NCBI RefSeq assembly: GCF_014805625.2 | Contig: NW_023998567.1 | Coordinates: 1,491,934 to 1,555,933, forward strand | Length of the DNA: 64,000 nt | From: Glossina fuscipes | Lineage: Eukaryota; Arthropoda; Insecta; Diptera; Glossinidae | Direction of reading: 5' to 3' | Shown: positions 20,562-31,199 of the stretch, piece by piece | How positions within the stretch are numbered: the first letter of the stretch is position 1 | Layout: every line of letters begins with the position of its first letter | Notes under the pieces: model-generated | The model's database searches: none | Seen by the model: only the letters and a program-made list of their open reading frames with translations | What the model was told of the DNA's origin: nothing | Translations under genes and position numbers: made by a program

Positions 20562-22512
20562 TCTTGGAAACAGAAATGCCAACGTGCCACTATTCCCAAA
20601 CAGGAATAAAATTCAATTTTTCATTTTACCAGGCCTTAAATCTTTCGATGGCATTATCGGTAATGATACATTGAGAGAACTCAATGCAGTCATCCATACC
20701 AATGTTGACTTCATGACAATAGACCCAAACGTTAAAATTGCCCTAAAACAGTGCATACCAAGCTACAACAATAGTATAAAACTACGCACCTCACATTTGT
20801 CTGAAAAACAAAGCAATTAATTACGAGCACTACTCCAAAACTGCCCACATCGTTTTCCAGACCACAACAAAAAACTGACCTTCGCAACAAACGTTTTAGC
20901 CGAATAACGTCCGATCAACCAGTCTGCCCTAAAAGCTATCCATATGCGATGGCTCTGAAGGAAAAAGTAGACAATCAAATAAAAGAATTATTGCAAGATA
21001 ACTTAATTAAACCTTCAAAGTCTCCATACAACTCACCTTTATGGATTGTACCGCAAAAACTGGACTCTTCTGGTCAGAAAAAGCACAGAATGGTAGTGGA
21101 CTACCGCAAACTAATCAAATCACCATACCCGATAAATACCCAATTCCGGAAATAAATGAGGTACTAGCTAATCTTGGCAAAAGCAAATTTTTCCCTACAG
21201 TCGACCGTAAAACTGGCTTTCACCAGATACCGCTCAAGGAATCTGGCATTCAACAACCGGCTGCTCAGTCAACAACGGCAAATATGAGTTCGTCCGACTG
21301 GCATTTGGTTTAAAAAATGCCCCATCAATATTCCAAAAAACTCTCGACGATGTTCTGAGAGAATAAATCGGGAAGCACAGCTACGTCAATATTGATGACG
21401 GGGATCATATTTGGAAAAAACGAAAATGATCAGTCCAACAACTTACAAGAAGTCTTTGATACCTTAGAGAAAGCCAACCTGAACGTTCAGTTCGACAAAT
21501 GCAAATTCTTAAAAGACGAAGTCGGATTTTTAGGTTTTATAGTAGGAGCAAATGGAATTAAACCCAACCTCAACAAAATCCAAACAATCGTGGACTTCCC
21601 GACATCTTAAACACTCAAAGATCTACGATCATTCCTTGGAATGGCAGGCTAGTATACGAGGTTGATTAAGGACTTTGCTAAGCTTGCTAAGCCCCTGACA
21701 AGCCTTTTAATAGGGGAGGATGGACGCCAAAAGAAGCCAGGAAGAAATTAATATAGTTAGGGAAAGAGGAGACGGAATCCTTCAATCACCTGAAGAATTC
21801 GCTAAGCTCGAACGAAGTCGTATTGACTCATTCCAACTTCGATAAACCCTTCGAGCTTATGACAGACGCATCCAATTTCGCCATAGAAGCAGTTTTATCC
21901 CAGTATAAGAGACCAATAACATTATTATCTCGTACCCTGAGTAAGACAGAAAAGGCCCACGCCACAGAAGAGAAGGAAATGCTACCCATAATATGGTCAT
22001 TGAAAACACTGCGTAATTACCTATATGGATCAGGAAAAGTCAACATTTATACATACCATCAACCACTCATTTGTGCTGTGAGTAACAGGAACACAAACCA
22101 GAAAGTCAAAAGATGAAAAGCAATCCTCGAAGAATATAACTACCAGTTGGAACACAAACCCGGCAGGGAAAACATCGTAGCCGACTGCCTGTCCAGACTG
22201 CCAACGGACAAGGAAATAAACTACTTAACTGGTACCGTCCATAGCGACGAATGTTCAGGACAACACTTAATTCCATCAGTGGAAGTTCCTGTAAACGTGT
22301 TCCGGAATCAGTTAATTATTATGCACGGTAATCAAGACAGTTACAAGTTATACACGATTTCTAAAAATTTTTCAAGGCACACAATAATCCAGAAGGGACT
22401 CACCAACGAAACTTTGATAGAGACCTTAAAAAGTTATCTCAATACCAATGTTATCAACGGGTTGTGCACCACAGAACCAATTATGGGGATAATACAAAGT
22501 TTCGCATTTTAA
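20543..22512 (+). pseudogene. Element A pol: protease remnant, reverse transcriptase, RNase H
   Basis: The pol frame begins directly with LGNRNANVPLF and FILPGLKSFDGIIGND, the C-terminal half of the aspartic protease; the D-T/S-G active site is missing, presumably deleted. RT fingers: DNLIKPSKSPYNSPLWIVPQ and MVVDYRKL. Palm: FPTVDRKTGFHQIPL, AFGLKNAPSIFQKTL, and the catalytic site at 21,382-21,405 read as NIDD where YIDD is usual. RNase H: LMTDASNFAIEAVLSQ, EEKEMLPIIWSLKTL, HKPGRENIVADCLSRLP. Frame changes occur near 21,150, 21,300, 21,400 and 21,620, with stops near 21,365 and 22,115. Integrase motifs (HHCC, DDE) are not found after 22,512. Confidence 0.85.
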
Positions 22513-23601
22513 GGATTTTCACACCCGATTCTCACAAACCATAGTAAAAGACATAGAAATCGAAGAATTTAAATCTGGAAAAAATATAATAAAGAAAAAT
22601 TAATTTCCGATACCCAATACCAAGTAAAAATCTTTAAAAAGTAACTGGAGAATATAAACCACGCCATACATTGGGCCAAGGCCGGAATAATAAACTCACT
22701 CATTTTTTCTGAGAAAGAAATACAGTTATCAATAGGAGCAATAAACAGAGAAAAAATACCATTTGAAACAATAGAAGAGGCATTAAATCTATCCGAAATA
22801 ATAATATTGACAAATTCTACCTCAATTCTCTATATTATCAACATTCCAATAACCAGTGAATAAGCGTACGAAACCATTCTTCTAAAAGCCGTTAAAAGAA
22901 ATGATAACATGGCAACTGATCTTCAATCAGAAATCATCATAAAGTCAAAGGACAAGATACTCACGATACTTAATACAGGTAAATCATATCAAAATCTATT
23001 TGTTTGTAAAAGGCAAGACCTTATTAACATAACAAACACTACTTGTATTCCAAACTTATTAAGCAATAAAAAACCCATTTGCAATATTGTAAACAGTCAG
23101 CACTTTCCGACTGTAGATGAAATATCTCCGGGTGTAATTCTGTTAAACCCTCGAAGTAGAAACGGAACAACAACTCCTTAACGGAACGTTCCTAATAAAG
23201 TTCCATAACGTTTCAATTCGTGTTAATGGAAAGACCTACACATCCAAAGAAATACCCCCTACAAGGCACTACCTTCCACACTTCAGTTAATGCCTGAAGA
23301 AAAGTAGCGCAAACGTCTCGTCTCTTTGCAAATGCTAGACGAACTTCAAACCAACAATACCGGATTAATATCGTATCTACAGACAGAGTCCGTTATCCAC
23401 CAATACTCCACCTGCGGATTCGTAATCGGGATCACAATAATGATCATAATACTAGCATGTAAAAGCAGGGAAAATAGTACCAAAACAATAGTGAATAACC
23501 CAAAAATGGAACAAGTGCGGTCCGACAAAATTCCTTTGAGAACTGTGGAACGAAAGGTTCATAAAATCCCATTGAAGTTCAACAACATTCCGTATTTTTA
23601 A
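22513..23601 (+). pseudogene. Element A env remnant (front part deleted)
   Basis: From about 22,600 a frame resembles the middle of errantivirus-type Env (INHAIHWAKAGIINS, TIEEALNLSEIIILTN, ILYIINIPIT). Stops lie near 22,642 and 22,862, then it is open to 23,181 (CKRQDLINITNTTCIPNLLS, TVDEISPGVILLN). After a short broken stretch, the C-terminal part is open from 23,326 to 23,601 and has a membrane segment (CGFVIGITIMIIILACK) and a basic cytoplasmic tail. The signal peptide, the cleavage site and most of the surface part are absent: one deletion seems to have removed integrase and the front of env together. It cannot make a working envelope. Confidence 0.75.
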
Positions 23602-23636
23602 TCTCGATTGCGGACAATCGGTTCTAAAGGGGGTAG

Positions 23637-24043
23637 AGTTAGGGACCATCCTAATAAAAGGCACAAATTCACGAATCACCCTTATAAGTAAAGTAAACAA
23701 ACATAAAATTTCATAAACAATGAGTGTCATATGAACTCATTGTAAACACTTCTCACCGATATTCTATTGCACCCTACTATAAACATTTGTCACCAATATC
23801 CTATTGCACCCTACTATAAACATAAGCGCTGGCTGTCGATAATTGGATAACACGAGGTTTCCTCTAAGATAGTCTGTTAAGAAAAGTTAGTCTTTTACCA
23901 AACATCAGCTGTAACACCAAAGTTCCTAAAAATAAAATTTCTTATATAAAATAAAGAATAGAAAGATTATGTTTTAATTAATTAATCAAAAGCAAAAAAA
24001 GATAAACTCAATAAACCCAAAAAAATTAAAGACTTAATTAACT
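23637..24043 (+). repeat. 3' LTR of element A (with internal duplication)
   Basis: 407 bp, AGTTAGGGACC to TTAACT, preceded by the polypurine tract AAAGGGGGTAG (23,626-23,636). A 37-bp block with CTATTGCACCCTACTATAAA occurs twice here (about 23,755-23,825) and once in the 5' LTR. Followed by TACA, the target duplication, and then the rest of LINE alpha copy D. Confidence 0.9.
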
Positions 24044-24047
24044 TACA

Positions 24048-24250
24048 TGTTTTTTTTTTCTTCTTATTTATTTATGCATGACTTATTATTTAATTATTAT
24101 TATTGTCTTTTTCCTTGCTCTTCCTTATATACTTCATACTAGTTTTTAATAATAATTAGTATAAGATGTACTTCTAAGAGTCAATTGAATTGATTTATTT
24201 TAGTTGAGTTTTATGTGTATGTGAATGAATAAATAAATAAATAAATTAAT
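24048..24250 (+). mobile_element. LINE alpha copy D, right piece with tail
   Basis: It begins TGTTTTTT, which continues the GTACATGG.TTTTTT context of copy 1 at 2,445. It goes on to TAGTATAAGATGTAC and AGTCAATTGAATTGA, which align with the last 100 bases of copy 1, and ends in AATAAATAAATAAATAAATT. With 5,930-6,230 it makes one 3'-end fragment split by element A. Confidence 0.85.
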
Positions 24251-24251
24251 G

Positions 24252-24317
24252 AATTTAGCCAGAGAAACAAATTCTAAGAATAAAGTCTTAAATCACTAGC
24301 ATCTTAGACTATCGGCA
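24252..24317 (-). repeat. SINE/I-clade 3'-tail fragment
   Basis: On the plus strand it reads ATTTAGCCAGAGAAACAAAT, then CTAAGAATAAAGTCTTAAA, then CTATCGGC: the 3' modules of the SINE at 55,624 read from its tail. It has no tRNA-like head, so it is a 5'-truncated SINE or an I-type LINE end. It abuts the LINE alpha tail, 3' end to 3' end. Confidence 0.6.
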
Positions 24318-25889
24318 GAGAAATTGAACAAATGCATTGCTTATTTTCGTGCATATATTCTACTATATTCTATAAACTCTTCTTTAAATTTTTACAAAAT
24401 TTCCCTTCATAGGCCATATTCGCGATTTTTGCTCGGTCGAGCTTCTTTTACTAGCCTGCTCTTTTCAAATGATTGCAAACTACCAAGTGGTTAATGTTAA
24501 ATGCATGCGCTATTTGCTGACAGCTGATATGCCGGCGTTGTTCCAAGAGATGCAAAATTTTATAGAATTTTCAGTGCAAGGTGCATCTTTGACGTCAGAA
24601 TTTCCGAAACGGTATTTAACAAGCCACTTCTGGATCCATCGTTCACCCATAGCATTCCAACCGTGCAGTTCACAAGTTTTTTTTTTGCAGCTTGTTTACC
24701 TCTTTTATAGTAAAAAAAGGTTCACGTATTTCTTTACATATTTTGCTCATATCCAAATCAATAAAATCTTTTAAACTAGGAAAGAATTATAAAACTATCT
24801 TCAACAAAAATTTAAGATGATATGTCACCCTTTAAGCACACGTTCGTTTGAGACAAGCACAAAAACCCCGGAGAATTTTTAATTTGGCGTAATAATAATA
24901 GACAAGGGCCTGATGCAAAAGAAATTATAAATATGTCATGTTTTTTACGAATAAACGTCAGAATATCAAAAAAAAAAAATACAAGAAGGTGACAAGCTTA
25001 ACATTGCTGAACAATTTCTTCATAAATTCAGAATAATAATATAGCATACTTACGCTGAGATTTACTGAAGCATTTATATAAGCATTCTTTTCTAATGAAT
25101 ACTTATTTCCAACTTAATACTGGAAAAGAATAGTTACTTCGAACTTAATACTGAAAAAGAATACTTATGATCTAAACGGTGAAACGAAAACTAGTTATAA
25201 TTGTTGTCTACCTACTAGTTGATATTTTTTCGTACATACATACTTTTACGTATGCCATAACACTTATTCATTTAAAGACACAGAGTTCTATTTATGTGCA
25301 AATAAAATGCAGTGTGAAATGATGGTGGTATTGGGAAGATAAAGGTCACCAGTGTCTAAATAAATCTCGATTAAAGAAAAAAATTTATGAAAAGAGACGA
25401 ACGCTTTTGGACCGCCTAAGCAAAAATGATTAAATCCAAAGTTTAAAAATCAAATTGCAAAAATACCCTTTGAGGTGAATCTCAAGCGAAAAATGGGTAA
25501 TAATCAAAAAATATATATATTGCTAGCTGAACTATGAATGTGAGGACTCCGGACAATCCAGAAGCTTGAGAAAAGAGTAAAAATAGTGTATATGAAGCAG
25601 AGCTAATTATACCATACTATTGACAGAGAGAAATAATAAAGCCAGCCAAATCATCTCAATAGAAAATATTGATGACGAATCGAAAGCACGGAGTATTTGT
25701 AGATATGGAACAATTAAAGCTTAATGTTTTAGAAGTACGAACGAAAAATTACAGCGGTAAAATGACGAAAAATACAAGAAGAGCATGATCAAATTTTGAG
25801 CAGAAAAAAAAACTGGAAAATTTTACAGCAGAACACAGAAAAGCCATCAGCGTTGAATTCTTTTCTTTATTTACTTTATTCTTTACTTT
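24318..25889. other. No gene recognised
   Basis: AT-rich. A 101-codon frame at 24,469-24,774 starts with ATG but has no motif I know. Around 25,085-25,170 a unit with GAACTTAATACTG.AAAAGAATA is imperfectly repeated. Otherwise nothing supported. Confidence 0.5.
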
Positions 25890-25915
25890 GTAAGGAAGCG
25901 TTTTTGCTTCCTTAC
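25890..25915. other. Perfect 10-bp hairpin
   Basis: GTAAGGAAGC, loop GTTTTT, then GCTTCCTTAC. The stem can extend by three T-A pairs with one bulge. It stands immediately before the 16-bp tandem array. Confidence 0.7.
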
Positions 25916-25922
25916 GAAATAC

Positions 25923-25986
25923 AAGTCCGTCCGCTTAAAAGTCCGCCCGCTTAAAAGTCCGCCCGCTTAAAAGTCCGCCCGCAATC
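25923..25986. repeat. Short tandem array, 16-bp unit x4
   Basis: The unit AAGTCCGCCCGCTTAA is repeated four times; the first has T for C and the last diverges at its end. It is GC-rich in an AT-rich setting. No coding meaning seen. Confidence 0.85.
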
Positions 25987-26970
25987 CGCCACCAGCAAGT
26001 CCGATCTGCCCGCAGGCCGTTCTGTGAGCAATACACGGACAGCCCCCTCCAATATCAAAATCATAAAACACACACTAAGTATACCTATACCTTGTACAGA
26101 TAAAATCATAATATCTAAACTAAAACACTAAATATGCCTATACCTTGTAACGAGAAAAATGTCTAAACACCTATTGTACAGGCCCACGTGAGTTAATTCA
26201 TAGAAACAAACAACACATGTGTGTAAAGAGAAAAGTACAAGCACATAGTGAGGAGACCTCTGTAAAAACACAGAAGCACACCACAGCACAGATTAAGAAC
26301 CCCAGTGTACCAAAAAGCTTAGATCCAAATTTCAAAATGTAAGAGCGGAGTCAAGAACCCAAATAAAAGAAAAACTTAGTTGCAAGAAGTCAATATGTCA
26401 AGAACACAAGTAGAATCTCAAAATGTTTAAGAACTCGAAGGTTAAACAAAACTCAAAGCACAAATACTAGTAGAATCTCAAGAACTCAAAGGCTAAATAC
26501 AACTGAAAGTATAAATACAAGCAAAATCCCAACATGTTTAACATGCAAGAAGTAAACGTAGGTAGAAAATCGATGCATGCAAAACAAACTTCAGCAAGAA
26601 TCTCTATGCACCGTTAGGGTAAACAAAACAAGCAGAATTGAACATAGGTAGGGAAAGAAATAGTAAAAACATACGATAATGCATAAACTGCATACACACA
26701 TTGTACAAAGACACGATCACACATGTAAAAACACACAAAACACATGCAAACACCGTGCACTAGCACCCACATACCTGACGGTGATCGAATCACGCGATTT
26801 GGTATCTGAGTGCTTGTGAGGAGACATTTGAACGCACATAGCAATAAGTTAGATGTAAGTTGGTTAAGTTGTGTATAAGTAGGATCATGCAAGTCGCAAC
26901 TGAGGTTGCGACGGCAGCCAACCTAAGCTAAGCATACCCATAAGCATATTACCCCAAACTGATGTAAACA
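25987..26970. other. Degenerate direct repeats, no gene
   Basis: Two copies of a segment with CCTATACCTTGTA (about 26,085 and 26,140), and loose repeats of AACTCAAAGGCTAAATACAA around 26,420-26,520. Open frames here are low-complexity and not convincing. Confidence 0.5.
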
Positions 26971-26980
26971 CATAGAGCAT

Positions 26981-27564
26981 GTTGGCATGAGGACAGGCGA
27001 GTGAGACTCAGGCTATAAAAGAACAGCGCATCGCACAGACTCGTTCATTTCGGTGTCATAGCTGCCTGGAGGTAAGTGGTTGCAGACATCATGACAAATC
27101 TCTGTTTTTTTGACTTTACGGATAGGGAATGCGCTGGTTAGTATTAATCGCCATCCCTGAAGGACTTACAGGATANNNNNNNNNNCGGATAGGGGATGCG
27201 CTGGTTAGTATTAATCGCCATCCCTGAAGGACGGAGAGACTTTTTTTTACTATCTTATTACTGGACTCACCCACCAACCAGGGACAAACAGGCGAGCCTA
27301 AGCAGCTATGACACTGGCAAAGTTTTCGGTTCTTTTCTTCCAGCGCCCCGCGATATTAAGATCGAACAGAAAGTGAAAGTCTAACGTCGTAAGAAAAGAA
27401 AATAAAACGGTAAGCGCGCAACAAAGTCGGGTCACCTCGCTGGTTCCTTTTCCTTGCCCCAGCCATTTCATACTTCCGTCCAGTAAAGAGGAACCAATAA
27501 AGCTAAGAGATCATAACACCATTCTCCCCCGAAGGGCCTGATTATTTATTAAAAATTTTCTTGC
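26981..27564 (+). promoter_or_regulatory. LTR-like or promoter segment with TATA box, around an assembly gap
   Basis: TGTTGGCATGAGG at 26,981 is followed by GGCTATAAAAGAACAGC (TATA box near 27,015), about 30 bases later by an initiator-like region (CAGACTCGTTCATTTCG), and later by an AATAAAG (about 27,495). Composition is richer in GC than the flanks. Layout and TG...CA ends (TTCTTGCA at 27,557-27,564) would fit an LTR, but no second copy or target duplication is visible. A host promoter is the alternative. Confidence 0.35.
27119..27231. repeat. 46-bp duplication on both sides of a 10-N gap
   Basis: CGGATAGGGAATGCGCTGGT and the following 26 bases (27,119-27,164) recur at 27,186-27,231 with one mismatch. 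The Ns are 27,176-27,185. It is either a true tandem repeat that stalled assembly or an overlap left unmerged. Confidence 0.85.
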
Positions 27565-27710
27565 AACGGATCCTGGATTGACTGGGTATACCCCGCCTAA
27601 GGAAACTCGTTACAACTTTTATTCTTTCGTTCTACGCACGAATGTGATAAATTATCCTAAAAATAAACAAAACACGAATAAATAAAATACTTTTAATATA
27701 TTTCATAAAC

Positions 27711-27716
27711 TTTATT
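27711..27716 (-). promoter_or_regulatory. Polyadenylation signal of the odorant receptor gene
   Basis: AATAAA on the minus strand, about 110 bases downstream of the stop codon. Confidence 0.6.
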
Positions 27717-27823
27717 TAACATATAAGATTCGTTGTGGACGGCCCTCTCTTGTCCATATTATAATAATTACGTCATCCTGGTTCAAATAAAGAAGGCAAA
27801 CTGCAATATCTCTTTTAAAAAAA

Positions 27824-29228
27824 TTAATCCTCCTGACCAGTAACGCTGTCCTTCAATTTCTGCTTCAAATCCATTTGACTTATAAGAGTGTACACGGAAA
27901 AAGCAAATTTCACTACCTAGAAATCAATTAAAATCAAACAAGTAAGAAAATTAACTTCGGTCGGGACGGAAAATTAGTTCTATAATTAGTTCTATATGTA
28001 AAAATTCGTTCGGATTTTCATACTTACATTAATATTTGAGTTCATTGTTATCGGGAATATTTTCATTGCCGTTAACACAAGTGTTTTTTGAGTATGTTGT
28101 AAAAAGAACACGACAACTTGTTTATAACGCGGCTCTTCATTAGGCCAGCCGGAATGGAAGATGGCTAACGACAGCTCATCACTATCGTCCATTAAACTGT
28201 TTGCCAAATAACTGCAAGGAAATGTTTCAGCTAAAATGGAAGCCACATAAAACAAGGATGCTACAATCGCAAAAAAATTTGCGAACAAAACTATGTGGAT
28301 TGTTGTAACACCCAAAATAATACCGATGATCAAAAACTGCACAAACATGGTGCCAGAGATAACTGGGCTAAATAGATTATAAAGACTAAAAGAATTTGCG
28401 AAACGATGAAATCGTTTGTTACAAAGCAACCTTGACGGATAAATTGACTTACTGCATAATATTTTTGTGGTCCAAAACGCATTGAACAAGTGCTTCATAA
28501 CGTTGGTTTTTTTTAAGCTTTTCATCCTTTCCCAGTTTCGAAATACGACGTGACAAAATATGCAAATGTGCGCGAATTATCATTATGTAAATTACCGGAT
28601 ACGCATCAAGAAGTGCCTGTTGATAGCAGTGAAAATCGATCATTACATATTCGATAGCTGACTGTATAATGAAGTTTCGTGTACTGTTCCGCCATTCAAT
28701 AAATGGGTTATATATCTGATATGGCGGCCTTCCGTTAATTACAGACGATAAAAATGTGCTGCTAGAATACGATAAATATAACAAAGTAAATAATAAAGAG
28801 GAGCAGTTGCTATAAGCGACGGCCTGACGAAGCATGAACTCTCCCTGCTTGTCAATGGGGCGTTGATCAAGTCTATCCATGTACTTCGTAGCCTTGATAA
28901 GGCGTTTATACATTAGACTAAATACAAATAATTTAAGTGAAGCGCCAACGCAATTTATAGATATTTGCAAAGATGTGAAAAATTCACTCGGACTGAAAGA
29001 ATGCAGACGCATGATGAAACTTAGCAGAAAGCCGACCGGCATATACAAGGTTACTAGAGAATTTAGGAAAAGAGACCAAACATAAAAACATTTCTTGTTA
29101 TAATCTGGAGTCAATAGTCCGATAATGGTGATGCCACGGAATAAATACAAAACTGCATCTCGAGTTTTTGGTGGTGGACCATCTTCTCTGAAGTAGGCCA
29201 TTTTGAAGAACTTTCTAAAAGTAAGCAT
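27824..29228 (-). CDS. Insect odorant receptor (7tm_6), three exons, intact
   Basis: Exons on the minus strand: 29,228-28,453, 28,367-28,028 and 27,916-27,824. Introns of 85 and 111 bases have GTAAGT donors and TTTAG/TCTAG acceptors, and the frame is kept across both. Product about 402 residues (393 if the ATG at 29,201 is used), the usual length. The N-terminus has RDAVLYLFRGITIIG; the middle has several membrane helices. Exon 2 begins with PVISGTMFVQFLIIGIILG and contains ETFPCSYLANSL and AIFHSGWPN, then FFLQHTQKTLVLTAMKIFPI. Exon 3 gives VVKFAFSVYTLISQMD. These are hallmark OR C-terminal motifs, nearest in my judgement to the Or42/Or59 type of flies. It would form an odour-gated channel with Orco in antennal neurons. 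No stop or shift seen. The intron positions near the C-terminus are those of OR genes. Confidence 0.9.
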
Positions 29229-29239
29229 TTCTTATTAGC

Positions 29240-30150
29240 AATACAAAATCGAAATTTTTCTGAATGCAGCGTGTTACGCACGTTTCCGTTCTTTCTTTCA
29301 ACCAATGTTTACACGTTCTTAACAGGTGCATTATTCCAACTTAACAGATAGCCAAACGTAGTTCAAATAAACTGAATGAGGGATGTAAGCTTAAATGAAC
29401 AAATATTGATCAGTATATACGAAACTAACCATTAAAGAACCCTAAAAAAAGAATTTTTTAATTTATTCAAGTTTTTTAAATTTGTGATTAAGTAGTTTGT
29501 TCTTGTTCTCATTCGTCTTTGATTCGTTAGCCTCCCACCAACTCAATAGCAGATTTAAAGTAGGGAAAAGTAGGCAAAAAGAAAGAATAATTAAAATCAA
29601 AAGCAGAGAAAGTTAACTGCGCTTTTACTAGATTATGCTTTTTCTATCGGCATTAGTCCTGTTTTTGTAATTGGTTTTTCATTTTCTTCAAATTGGTAAC
29701 TATACATTACATACGACTCTAACTGAAGTGTGATTGTAAATGGTTAGTTTCAAATAGTTGACATTCGTATTTAGGCTTCTACAGCATGAGCTTCTGCCCC
29801 ATAGTTATAGCAAATTCTCCATTCTTATACTTCTTAACATCTTGCAACTGCGTTCACCATTGAAAAGCCTTCCTGAAGTTTCTTATACGCGTCGAGGCTA
29901 CCATTCATGTCTTTTTATTTCAATGTTTGTGCATTGCGGCGTTTACTTTTTTTTGCAAATGTATTTACGTTTACAGGGTAAAAAGAAATTTTCCGTTTAA
30001 AAATGACCGAGTCAAAAATCGCTTCGTTAACTTCTCTCTTCTATATGCTATGGCTTACGATCACTAAATTAGTTTTATTCACTTTCCTCGTATTAAGCAG
30101 GTCGCGTATTCTTTATATATATATACATTGTTGGGACATTCCTATAGAAA
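29240..30150. other. Upstream region of the odorant receptor gene, no gene seen
   Basis: AT-rich. It should contain the receptor promoter, but no clear TATA box or initiator stands out. Open frames in it are short and unlike known proteins. Confidence 0.45.
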
Positions 30151-30157
30151 CAAGTTC

Positions 30158-30427
30158 CTACACTATAATTAAAATATTTCGAGAGTATTCTTTCTGTATT
30201 TCTCGCCATAGTGAATTATCTCTAGGCTGCTGCTGAACCAGTTGAATCCACAATTTATTATGTGAGAACTCAAAATCGTCTTTCATTTGGAGCTCACATT
30301 CTCTCCGTTTGGGTAGGGAATGGTAATACCAAGTTAGATTCAAGTCATAACAATTATCGGTAGGTAGCATTAAGTTAGCGTTAAATATACAAAAACACGA
30401 TGGGTTAGGAATATACACCTGTGACAC
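30158..30427 (-). CDS. Unidentified 89-codon frame
   Basis: I do not recognise it. Codon use looks more protein-like than its surroundings (RECELQMKDDFEFSHNKL, QLVQQQPRDNSLWREIQKEY), with charged and aromatic residues mixed. It could be an isolated exon or a remnant; no clear splice donor follows the REIQKEY part. It may equally be chance. Confidence 0.22.
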   Translation of the reverse strand: MSQVYIPNPSCFCIFNANLMLPTDNCYDLNLTWYYHSLPKRRECELQMKDDFEFSHNKLWIQLVQQQPRDNSLWREIQKEYSRNILIIV

Positions 30428-30856
30428 CTGCTCCGAAGGTATTCGAAACGTTAAACTTTTCTAAAAAGAAAGGGCTGCTTCTGTTTCTTTTATCATTTCA
30501 TCTTGTTTTTTCTTCTTCTGGGGTAGACATCAGAAGAAAGCACACGTGCCGCGGAAATTTTTTCTGTTATTTCTTTCTATGTCGACGAACCCTTAAAAAC
30601 TTTGGAAATCTTCAAAATTAAGTATTCAGCCATGATGTCATTAGTTCTCTGGAGCCGATGAAATCCTTTGGTTCGTTATATAATATTAATCATATAATTC
30701 CTGAATATTCATGATTGTGTTTGTTAATAATGCTAATATTACAATCTATGCCTCGAATTAACAATCTGCGGAGTAGTGAAACAATCTTACACTTGCATGC
30801 ACATTATATGAATTTATATAACCTGTGGCCACGCTTATTAAAAATATATTCGAAAC

Positions 30857-30952
30857 AGATTCTAAGACTAAAGCCTTACAACATTAGCTCTACCCAAGAC
30901 TATCAGTTTTATTGAAAATCCTATCATACTTGAGATTTGCACCCACGACTTG
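30857..30952 (-). repeat. SINE copy, 5'-truncated
   Basis: Minus strand: CAAGTCGTGGGTGCAAATCT (box B region, one change), TTTTCAATAAAA, then CTGATAGTCTTGG, GGCTTTAGTCTTAGAATC. It follows the 183-bp SINE at 55,624-55,806 module by module but lacks box A and the TAA tail. Confidence 0.7.
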
Positions 30953-31199
30953 TTGTATTTAAAATACAAATAGAAGGGGTAACTTTTATTTCATTAAGAA
31001 TTGTTCATTTTCAATTACAATCTTTGTTACGCTTATCAGAATTTATTTGATTGTTCCTCGGGGGTAAAGATGTAAGGAGACGACAATGCGGTTGGCGACA
31101 GTCATCAATAAAATCTAAACATATAAGCAACTTTGCTGGTAATTGGCCACAGGAGAAATTCAGTATTGAGTAAACCAAGAAAAGTTACCACAAAACGCT

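Larger units (their letters stand above)
6231..24043 (+). mobile_element. LTR element A: 17.6/Tom-like gypsy element with env, internally deleted and disrupted by element B
   Basis: Two LTRs (6,231-6,590 and 23,637-24,043) start AGTTA and end TAACT, an exact inverted pair. A PBS-like TGGCGC follows the first, and an AAAGGGGGTAG purine tract precedes the second. Internal order: gag (7,375-8,467 and 20,340-20,542), pol (-1 frame), env. The element sits inside LINE alpha copy D. The right flank is TACA and the left is AACA; copy 1 has GTACATG at the same point, so the 4-bp duplication was TACA with one change. Without insert B the element is about 5.95 kb and lacks the protease active site, the integrase and the front of env. 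Confidence 0.9.

Noticed and set aside
22909..23601. Host membrane protein gene
   Set aside because: The membrane segment and position between pol and the 3' LTR identify it as element A env.
24469..24774. Host gene exon
   Set aside because: 101 codons with an ATG but no recognisable motif and no splice structure; support is too weak.
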